In this document: in pieces, positions 25,233 through 31,488 of the stretch
How the letters are laid out: each line of letters opens with the position of its first letter
Position numbering within the stretch: the first letter of the stretch is position 1
NCBI GenBank assembly: GCA_964589415.1
Contig: CAZPRQ010000010.1
Location: 1 to 31,488 of the forward strand
DNA from: CAZPRQ01 sp964589415
Lineage (GTDB): Bacteria > Patescibacteriota > Doudnabacteria > UBA920
Reading direction: 5' to 3'
Length of the DNA: 31,488 nt
Made by a program: the position numbers and the translations under genes
Notes under the pieces: generated by a model
The model's input: only the letters and a program-made list of their open reading frames with translations
The model's database searches: none
What the model was told of the DNA's origin: nothing

Positions 25233-25267
25233 AAAACCCCGTCCCGCCAAAGGCGGGGCGGGGTTTT
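25233..25267. terminator. Bidirectional terminator, mainly for the DsbA-like gene
   Basis: AAAACCCCG (25233-25241) pairs with CGGGGTTTT (25259-25267), with an inner CCCGCC-AAA-GGCGGG stem. A and T edges let it work on both strands. It lies just downstream of the minus-strand gene ending at 25285. Confidence 0.85.
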
Positions 25268-25284
25268 ACTTTTCAAACTAACTT

Positions 25285-26070
25285 CTACTTAGCCAATTCT
25301 TGTTCAATAATCTGTTCAAAATTCGCCGTTGGCATTGCTCCTACTATTCTCTGGCCGTTTATAAAGAAAGTGGGTGTTCCGGTAACGCCAACCCGCGTTC
25401 CCGCGTCCATATCGTCCGTAACTGTTTGCCGGGTTTCGTTATTGTCCAAACAGGAATTAAATTTTTGGGTATTGAGTCCCAAATCTTTGGCATAAATTTT
25501 TAAACTGGCGGAGTCGAGGCCTGTACCATCCCCTTGTCCTTTGGTAAACAACACGTCGTGGTATGGGACAAATTTACCCTGCAAATTGGCGCACTCGGCT
25601 GCCTGTCCGGCAATAATGGCGTTTTGGTGGAAAGTTAAAGGATAGTGGCGAAACACAAATTTTACTTTGCCGGTATCTACGTATTTTTGCACCAGCTTCT
25701 TATAGGTATCGTTGTAAAAACGCTGGCAGAACGGACATTGAAAATCGGTAAATTCCACAATGGTTACAGGCGCGGTGCTTTTTCCCAAAGTGGCGGCATT
25801 GCTTCTTTCCGGTACTTCTACAGGGCCGGTATCAGGCAATATCTGCTGGCCCAGCACCTGCTCGCCGCCTCCCTGATTTCCCAAACCCTGCTGAGTTTCG
25901 GAATTTGCCAAAACATTATCTCCTTTAAGCTGGGTAATAAGTACCTTTGTGTTATAGAAAACGCTGCCGGAAATAAGTACGGCCGCCACAACAATACTGG
26001 CCGCAATAGTAGTGGCCGGGTTGTTTGACGCACTGTTTGAATTTTGATCGGTTTGAACTTGTGTTTCCAT
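25285..26070 (-). CDS. Membrane-tethered DsbA-family thiol:disulfide oxidoreductase
   Basis: 261 residues from ATG 26070. A cytoplasmic Asn/Ser-rich tail precedes one membrane helix (about 20-38, TIAASIVVAAVLISGSVFY). A linker leads to a thioredoxin-fold domain of the DsbA/Thioredoxin_4 type from about 93. VTIVEFTDFQCPFCQRFY carries the CPFC active site at 112-115, HYPLTFHQNA is typical of the helical insertion, and GVTGTPTFFING contains the cis-proline at 233. Extra cysteines lie at 160 and 207. The catalytic domain should sit outside the membrane and oxidise or isomerise disulfides in exported proteins; the very Cys-rich giant at 12054 is an obvious client. It is a single-gene unit with its own extended -10 promoter (26103-26098) and terminators on both sides. 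Confidence 0.92.
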   Translation of the reverse strand: METQVQTDQNSNSASNNPATTIAASIVVAAVLISGSVFYNTKVLITQLKGDNVLANSETQQGLGNQGGGEQVLGQQILPDTGPVEVPERSNAATLGKSTAPVTIVEFTDFQCPFCQRFYNDTYKKLVQKYVDTGKVKFVFRHYPLTFHQNAIIAGQAAECANLQGKFVPYHDVLFTKGQGDGTGLDSASLKIYAKDLGLNTQKFNSCLDNNETRQTVTDDMDAGTRVGVTGTPTFFINGQRIVGAMPTANFEQIIEQELAK

Positions 26071-26097
26071 AATAATTTATTTAATGAATGCTTCGGT

Positions 26098-26106
26098 AGT
26101 ATAGCA
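26098..26106 (-). promoter_or_regulatory. Extended -10 promoter of the DsbA-like gene
   Basis: TATACT on the minus strand at 26103-26098 is preceded by GTGC, an extended TGn -10. No -35 at proper spacing is visible. Transcription would start about 20 bases before the ATG at 26070. Confidence 0.5.
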
Positions 26107-26137
26107 CAAAACAGCGTCTCAACTAAAGTTACGCGCG

Positions 26138-26194
26138 AAAAAAGCGGGGTATTACCGCAAATGCTTTTTGAGGCAATATATAACCCGCTTTTTT
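26138..26194. terminator. Terminator between the LysM giant and the DsbA-like gene
   Basis: AAAAAAGCGGG (26138-26148) and CCCGCTTTTTT (26184-26194) form a long stem with A and T edges around a partly structured loop. It ends transcription from the 26256 gene before the DsbA promoter. Confidence 0.8.
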
Positions 26195-26234
26195 ATAAAT
26201 TTAGGTTTTTTAAAACTAGCTAAGACTTACGCGG

Positions 26235-26262
26235 CCAGTAAATTTATTTCTAAATTTACTGG
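26235..26262 (-). other. 12-bp hairpin overlapping a stop codon
   Basis: CCAGTAAATTTA (26235-26246) and TAAATTTACTGG (26251-26262) are perfect complements around TTTC. The stem includes the TAA stop of the LysM giant (26258-26256). It might protect the 3' end of the mRNA or pause ribosomes at termination. Confidence 0.55.
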
Positions 26263-29200
26263 GGTATTACCAACACGGCGCCAATTCTAAGTGTTCTAAC
26301 ATTACCTCTTCGGGAAAGAGATTCCGGATTAGCGTCTAAAATTTTCCGCCACTGGCGGCCGTCGCCATAATATTTTTTGGAAAGGGCCCACAAAGTATCG
26401 CCTTTTTTCACCGTATAGGTTTGAGTCTGGGCGCCGGCAACTACGGGAGAACTGTAACTGCCAGGCATTTGCAAGCCTCCCTGCGAAGCCACTATGTCGT
26501 CGTACCTCAGTCCGCCAGGAGTATTTTGTCCCGCTACCTGGCCGTTTAACCTGGCATTTAACTGGTTAATTTGGTTTTGTAATTGAGCAATCTGGTTGTT
26601 GTAATAACTTAAGTCCTGAGGAGTGGAATTGTTGTTTAACCTGGCGGAAAGCTCCGAAACCTGATTTTGCAAACTGGCAACCTGGTTTCGCAAAGCTTGG
26701 GCATCCTGGGCGGAAATGCCAGAGTTGCCGGAATTGTTAGCGCCGGTGTTGTTATTTGAAACGTTGTTGCCGGATCCATTTACATTATTGTTATTACCAA
26801 CGGTATTATTGTTGTTGCCGGAAACATTACCGGTGTTGTTATTGTTGTTATTTGAATTTTCGTTATTATTTCCGGATGTATCTTCACCAGTCGCGTCATC
26901 GTCTACATCCTGGGCTTCGTTTTCCGTAACGGCAAAGAATTTCGTATTGGAAACTTTAGTTGTGTCATCTGCATTGGTCACTGTTACGCCATAATTGCCT
27001 ACCACCAAACCGGACGGTACTTTTACGGAAAGCCCAATAACCTGGCCGGAGGCATTTAGCACAAAGGCGGTAGGAGTCAGGGTCACCGAGCCTATTTTAA
27101 CTACATTTTTGGAAAGCGAGGTGTTAAAATTGCTGCCGCTAATTACTATGTTTAAACCGGCCGCCGCCTGAATTTCCGCCAAACTTGCGGAAGCGGGGCT
27201 TATAGACGACAATGTCGCGGCAGTGGCCGAAACTTGTCCGTCATTTGCCAAAGCAGCCGTTACGGTTACTAAAAGAATTTGGTCTTTGGAAGTGTCGGAA
27301 ACTGGCAAAGCCGCGGGATGCACGCGCACTTGCACGGCTTGGCCCGTAACTTCTACCGCTGTAATGGTTATGGTACCGTTTACGGTATTTACAGTAGCTC
27401 GAACTTTAGTTGTATCTGCCGAACTTACTGTTACATTGCCGCTGGTTGTGCCGTTTGACATTAAGACTGTAGCCTGGACATTGCTGACTATGCTGTTTTT
27501 GGCAATTGATAGCTGGCTCTGGCTTAAAGTAAGACTGGCTACAGTGGCTGTTTGCGTGGTATTGCCCGGATTATTCACTGTTACCACTGTGCCGGTTGGG
27601 GTATAAGTGCCATTGGTTATAGATCCTAAATCTGTCGCCGGACTGGCCGTACCGCCTAAAAAGGCCGAGCCTTTATTGTCTGCCGTCGAAGTTATGGAAT
27701 TAAAAGATTCAGTTCCCGTGCCTACTTGTTTTCTACCTTCAGGGGTAGCTGACCAAATTTGGGAATTGGCGGTTACCTGCAACAGGCCGGTTGTGCCTGT
27801 GGTAACAGGTTGAAAATCCGTGGCAGGAGTACCGGAGCCTTTTTGGATTTCGGCTCCTATCATGGCTTTGGCCACGGTTTCACCCTGGCGGATAATTTCG
27901 TTGGCAATGCCACCAGCTAAAAATTCTCCCCTACCGGGAATACTAATGTAATAAATGGGGGCAGTAAAATTACCCACGCGCTTTTGCTCTACAATTTCCG
28001 CTTCCGGATAACCATTGGCTTTCATCCATTGCAGGACAAGCTGGGCGCCTTCATAATCGAGCCCGTAGATATAGCCGCCGTCGCCGGTATTTTGAGCCAC
28101 GTACACGGCCGGCGCGTTTAGTAAATTACCATTACCGTCATCGGTTTGGAGCAGGCCCATAGCGTGAAAGCGACCGGCAAGCCTCGCGCCCAAAGGCAAA
28201 GTAGCCGCGGCGCTTATATTAAAATTAGCCGCCCCAACTTGGGTTTCCTGGTTGGTAGACGGATTTACTGTAATGTATGTCTGCTGCCACGCACCCACGT
28301 CGCCCGCGGCAAACGTACCTGTAAGCACCAGTTCGCCGCTTGCGGGGATAACCCAATTAGCTTGAGTGTATCTGTGTTCTTCGCCGTCTTTGCCGCCAAT
28401 GGCGTAAACTTGCGCGCCTGGCGTACCTTTAATTTTTAAAGTCCACTGCTGGCCGACTTTGGCGTCATTTAAAGTGCCGCCCGCCACAACCAAATTCGCC
28501 CCGCCGGTTTGCGCGCCGGTCGCGGAAATATTAAATGTCTGATGGCCAATTTCGTAATCGTTGCCATTTCTTTGTAAAAGATAAGTTTGCTGCCACGCGC
28601 CAATGTCAGCGGAAGAAAATGTGCCGCTAAGCCTCAATTCTCCGTTTGAACCTATGGTCCCAAGCAAAGTGTTGCCGCTCACCACACCGTTTTTCCCGCC
28701 ATTGGCGTAAACCTTATCTCCCGGCGCGCCCTTAATAACCAAAGTCCAGTTTTGCCCAACGCGCGCGTCCGACAATGTGCCGCCCACGACAGTTAATGTA
28801 ACCGTGCCGCCGGTTGTTTGAGGCTGCTCCATGGAAGCTGCCGACCGTACCCACACGCCATTTTTAACTTCCCACCTAACGCCGTCTATGGTAGCAGTAG
28901 CCCCCGCCGTTGCATTCATATCCAAGGCCATAGGCGTACCTGCTTCATACCAACTTCCTCTTTGATAAACTTGTGCGACTCCGTTGTGTGTTCTGGTATC
29001 GCCGTTTTGAGGGGCCACGGGAGCGCTTTGGACTACCCAAACACCACCGGAAGATTTATAAGTGTTTGTACCTTCTACTTTTGTTTGGTCATCTTTCAAA
29101 TAATATTTTCCATCAACAACCAAATAGTCATAATCACCTCGTCTGACAGTGGAACCTTCGGCATTTAGCCCTGCTTCTCTTACTACCCATTGTCCCCCAA

Positions 29201-30446
29201 TGGTAATGGAAGTCACACCGCCTGCGGTTTTAATCTGGCCATCTTTTAAAATCCATTGCCCGCCCATAGAGCCATAGCTCACGCCAGATTCTTTTCCGAT
29301 TTTTGAACCATCTATGGTCTCTCCATTTTTTATAACCCAGTTGCCCTGGTAATAAACTTCCGTATATCCGGCTGGATTTTGCCGCTCCTCTAGTTCGGCA
29401 GGACCGGGAGGATTGGTATTTACCGGCGGAGCATTTAACTGCGCGAGCCGGGTTGCCTGCAAAGTAGTTACCTGTCCTCGAGCCGACTGCTCTTTTTGGT
29501 TTATTGCATCAACTGCCGACTGATACACAGAATCACGTTCGCCCGCCAATTGAGGAAATTGAGTAACTTTTGTATTTTGCTGGCTGTTCCAGGTGCCCAA
29601 TCGCTGCATTTCCTGGCTTTTCCAAGTAGAAATCTGGCCTAAAGCCGTGCTGGCAGAGTTATTTATCCCAGTCGCGGTTGTGGCATTTTCTATGGCAGCA
29701 TAGTCATACTGGGGTTCGGTGCCGTAAAAATCATCTATGGAAGGCACATTAACGTCCACCTGTACGCCGGTGCCCGGATCTGCATTCCCTCCACTGCCTC
29801 CGCCGTTATTTCCACCCGCACCACCGCCCGTAACTCCGCCGGTGCCACCGGCACCTGTATCGCCGCCACCCCCATTTTGCGCGGCAATAAATTCGTCTGC
29901 TGCCTGGCTATAATTACTCTCCGCTTCCTGAATGGAACTTACGAGCCCCGGCCTTTCCTGGTCTATGGTGTCCTGTATTTCTTGCAGCCGATTTTGTTTT
30001 TCTGCTTCCGTACCAAAATTATCCGCGTCCGCACGTGCCTCTATTACCCACTTGTCAAAACTTATCAATGTATCGCGCGCCTCAACAACAGCATCCGCCA
30101 TTTCCTGCAATTGGGCTTCGCTTACCGCGGCCGAAGCTTTTTTTACCCCAAAAATACTGGACAGCGCGCTTTTTATTTTACTGGTAGTGGAACCTTGCTG
30201 GTCAGTGTTGGTTCGGACAAATTCCGTAGATTGTTTTTGTGGCGCAACAGCACCCGCTCCGCCAATAAGCGTGGAGCCAAGCCCAAGGCCGGCGAGAATT
30301 TTTTCCTTCGCGGATATTTTTTTCTGCGCGCGCTTTACGCGCTTGATTTTTACTTTGTCCATGGCTGTATGCGATTTAATTTTCTTGGCTTGTTTTGGCG
30401 CCGCCTTTTTATATTTTTGCATATTTTTATTGAGGCTTAACGACAT
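26256..30446 (-). CDS. Giant LysM-ended surface protein
   Basis: 1396 residues from ATG 30446, overlapping the upstream gene by 20 bases; ATG 30422 (eight codons later) is an alternative. A very Lys-rich N-terminus of about 48 residues precedes a hydrophobic segment (ILAGLGLGSTLIGGAGAVA), which looks like an export signal or anchor. Then come a helical region (about 105-190), a Gly-rich linker, a second helical region (about 245-335), about seven short G-W-V units (about 362-535), two tandem copies of a roughly 90-residue domain (about 549-641 and 650-746), and further beta domains. An IPT/TIG-like domain (about 1078-1173), an Asp/Asn-rich low-complexity stretch (1179-1243) and a coiled coil (about 1246-1302) follow. 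A LysM domain closes the protein (about 1343-1395, YTVKKGDTLWALSKKYYGDG, RIGAVLVIP). LysM binds peptidoglycan-type glycans, so the C-terminus is probably held at the cell wall. Other functions are not evident. Confidence 0.85.
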   Translation of the reverse strand: MSLSLNKNMQKYKKAAPKQAKKIKSHTAMDKVKIKRVKRAQKKISAKEKILAGLGLGSTLIGGAGAVAPQKQSTEFVRTNTDQQGSTTSKIKSALSSIFGVKKASAAVSEAQLQEMADAVVEARDTLISFDKWVIEARADADNFGTEAEKQNRLQEIQDTIDQERPGLVSSIQEAESNYSQAADEFIAAQNGGGGDTGAGGTGGVTGGGAGGNNGGGSGGNADPGTGVQVDVNVPSIDDFYGTEPQYDYAAIENATTATGINNSASTALGQISTWKSQEMQRLGTWNSQQNTKVTQFPQLAGERDSVYQSAVDAINQKEQSARGQVTTLQATRLAQLNAPPVNTNPPGPAELEERQNPAGYTEVYYQGNWVIKNGETIDGSKIGKESGVSYGSMGGQWILKDGQIKTAGGVTSITIGGQWVVREAGLNAEGSTVRRGDYDYLVVDGKYYLKDDQTKVEGTNTYKSSGGVWVVQSAPVAPQNGDTRTHNGVAQVYQRGSWYEAGTPMALDMNATAGATATIDGVRWEVKNGVWVRSAASMEQPQTTGGTVTLTVVGGTLSDARVGQNWTLVIKGAPGDKVYANGGKNGVVSGNTLLGTIGSNGELRLSGTFSSADIGAWQQTYLLQRNGNDYEIGHQTFNISATGAQTGGANLVVAGGTLNDAKVGQQWTLKIKGTPGAQVYAIGGKDGEEHRYTQANWVIPASGELVLTGTFAAGDVGAWQQTYITVNPSTNQETQVGAANFNISAAATLPLGARLAGRFHAMGLLQTDDGNGNLLNAPAVYVAQNTGDGGYIYGLDYEGAQLVLQWMKANGYPEAEIVEQKRVGNFTAPIYYISIPGRGEFLAGGIANEIIRQGETVAKAMIGAEIQKGSGTPATDFQPVTTGTTGLLQVTANSQIWSATPEGRKQVGTGTESFNSITSTADNKGSAFLGGTASPATDLGSITNGTYTPTGTVVTVNNPGNTTQTATVASLTLSQSQLSIAKNSIVSNVQATVLMSNGTTSGNVTVSSADTTKVRATVNTVNGTITITAVEVTGQAVQVRVHPAALPVSDTSKDQILLVTVTAALANDGQVSATAATLSSISPASASLAEIQAAAGLNIVISGSNFNTSLSKNVVKIGSVTLTPTAFVLNASGQVIGLSVKVPSGLVVGNYGVTVTNADDTTKVSNTKFFAVTENEAQDVDDDATGEDTSGNNNENSNNNNNNTGNVSGNNNNTVGNNNNVNGSGNNVSNNNTGANNSGNSGISAQDAQALRNQVASLQNQVSELSARLNNNSTPQDLSYYNNQIAQLQNQINQLNARLNGQVAGQNTPGGLRYDDIVASQGGLQMPGSYSSPVVAGAQTQTYTVKKGDTLWALSKKYYGDGRQWRKILDANPESLSRRGNVRTLRIGAVLVIPQ
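28209..28802 (-). repeat. Tandem duplicated ~90-residue domain in the LysM giant
   Basis: Two copies align along their length: LTVVGGTLSDARVGQNWTL with LVVAGGTLNDAKVGQQWTL, then IKGxPGxxVYAxGGKxG, SGTF/TGTF, DIGAWQQTY/DVGAWQQTY and a closing FNISA. It is a recent-looking internal duplication of a beta domain. Confidence 0.75.
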
Positions 30447-31434
30447 TTATAGACTTACCCGCCGCGTAAGCGTTAATATTGTCTATCGTTGTATCCAAAA
30501 TGCGCTTTAACGCTTCAATGGTATTGAAGGCGTTATGCGGAGTAATAATGACATTATCCATGCGCATAAGCTCGTGGTCGGCCAATACCGTTCTTAACTG
30601 CTGCTCGTTTGGATGCCCGCCTACAAGCATGTTTAATTCATCTTTTACAAACCCCTCTTCTTCTATTACATCCAGCGCCGCGCCAAGCAAGTGCCCGCTT
30701 TTCAAGCCTAGAAGTAAGGCTTGAGTATCCACCAGTCCGCCCCGGGCGGTATTTACCAAAATACTTCCGGGCTTCATGCGTTTAATATTCTCAGTATTTA
30801 TTAAATGGTGAGTGGAGGGCATATAAGGCACTTGGAGAGTAACTATGTCGGATTGTTCAAGCAATTCTTCCAGGCTGGTATACGCAAAGCCCAAGTCCTT
30901 AGCATTTTTTTCATTTGGATACGGGTCGTAGGCCAAAACCTTCATGCCAAAACCATTGGCTATTTTAATAACATAGGTGCCAATTCTGCCGGTACCAATT
31001 ACCCCGAGTGTCTTACCTTTTAAATCCCAACCGCGCAAACCTTCGAAATTAAACCAACCTTCTTCCCTAACTCGCTTAATAGAGGGGTAAAGCTTGCGTG
31101 TAAGAGCAAGCATTAATGCCATGGTATATTCCGCCACAGTATTTTCCCCATATGAAGGCACATTGGTCACAACCACCCCGCGCTGGGCGCAAGCTTCAAT
31201 ATTTATATGATCATAACCGGTGGTGCGAGTAGCTAAGAGGCGCAATTTTGGGCAAGCTGCCAAAACTCCCGGGGTTACCGGAGAAGCAATAAAAGTAGAG
31301 AGTACTTCGGCGTCGGAAATGGGTAGCGAGGTTTCGGAAAATGGCGCGGCGAAAAATTCCAGCTCATGGCCGGAAAGGCGCTGTTTTAAATATTCCGCTT
31401 CCCAGTCTACAATTTCGTAAAAAGCTATTTTCAA
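30427..31434 (-). CDS. ldhA: D-lactate dehydrogenase (D-isomer-specific 2-hydroxyacid dehydrogenase)
   Basis: 335 residues from TTG 31434; the start MKIAFYEI matches the usual N-terminus of the family, and no ATG is available upstream before an in-frame stop. The NAD-binding Rossmann motif is GTGRIG (147-152) with D170 at the end of the second strand (LAYDPY), indicating NADH. Catalytic residues fit D-lactate dehydrogenases: R231 in NTARGGLVD, E260 in DVIEEEG and H300 in TPHNAF. It reduces pyruvate to D-lactate and regenerates NAD+ in fermentation, in the cytoplasm. Length is normal for the family. Other 2-hydroxyacid substrates are possible. It has an extended -10 promoter at the window edge and overlaps the LysM giant downstream, so the two may share a transcript although their roles look unrelated. 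Confidence 0.92.
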   Translation of the reverse strand: MKIAFYEIVDWEAEYLKQRLSGHELEFFAAPFSETSLPISDAEVLSTFIASPVTPGVLAACPKLRLLATRTTGYDHINIEACAQRGVVVTNVPSYGENTVAEYTMALMLALTRKLYPSIKRVREEGWFNFEGLRGWDLKGKTLGVIGTGRIGTYVIKIANGFGMKVLAYDPYPNEKNAKDLGFAYTSLEELLEQSDIVTLQVPYMPSTHHLINTENIKRMKPGSILVNTARGGLVDTQALLLGLKSGHLLGAALDVIEEEGFVKDELNMLVGGHPNEQQLRTVLADHELMRMDNVIITPHNAFNTIEALKRILDTTIDNINAYAAGKSINVVKPQ

Positions 31435-31472
31435 TGTATTTTTATGTCTGAACTTTAGACTTTATTTTAAAT

Positions 31473-31481
31473 ATTATAGCA
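31473..31481 (-). promoter_or_regulatory. Extended -10 promoter of the D-lactate dehydrogenase gene
   Basis: TATAAT on the minus strand at 31478-31473 is preceded by GTGC, giving an extended TGn -10. The window ends ten bases upstream, so the -35 cannot be judged. The leader would be about 30 bases. Confidence 0.55.
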
Positions 31482-31488
31482 CAGTGGG

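Overview
This window is a moderately AT-rich bacterial segment made almost entirely of genes for secreted or membrane-anchored proteins, several of them giant. Weak or absent Shine-Dalgarno sequences, TTG and GTG starts, very large beta-sandwich surface proteins, and an excisionase-type HTH fused to a tail-fibre-like ectodomain together suggest a Patescibacteria/CPR genome (Parcubacteria-like). That placement is an inference, because no ribosomal or other phylogenetic marker gene lies in the window. UGA is used as a stop codon in at least one good gene, so the Gracilibacteria-type recoding is not in use. I see no tRNA, rRNA, CRISPR array or transposase.

Layout. 1-2615 (-): the N-terminal 871 residues of a membrane-spanning protein with a cytoplasmic helix-turn-helix, one membrane segment and a fibre-like ectodomain containing a collagen-like stretch. 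2616-3520: AT-rich divergent control region holding a cobalamin-type riboswitch with its own terminator. 3521-6017 (+): a secreted transcobalamin-like protein (alpha/alpha barrel plus DUF4430) and a small membrane-anchored partner. 6102-16620 (-): a parallel beta-helix protein and two giant secreted proteins, each giant preceded by a small single-pass membrane protein. 16804-17529 (-): an unrecognised secreted protein in a different sequence style. 17954-23002 (-): a third giant with a small membrane protein on each side. 23250-25136 (+): a second gene of the different style, with a polyproline linker and a TIGR03437-like end. 25285-26070 (-): a membrane-tethered DsbA-type oxidoreductase. 26256-31434 (-): a 1396-residue LysM-ended surface protein downstream of a D-2-hydroxyacid (D-lactate) dehydrogenase.

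How the parts may work together. The left part looks like a vitamin B12-responsive capture unit: the riboswitch is followed by a protein that combines the two domain types of animal transcobalamin, and then by a protein that could hold it at the membrane. The middle looks like a surface-display locus. Three giants (about 974, 1353 and 1352 residues) end in the same roughly 185-residue module and sit beside four small membrane proteins that share a 'helix ending in GW, then beta strands' domain, which suggests a repeated cargo-plus-helper cassette. One giant is extremely cysteine-rich, with thrombospondin type 1-like repeats, which fits the nearby exported thiol oxidoreductase. Several promoters share a TGnTATAAT extended -10, and intergenic hairpins separate most units.
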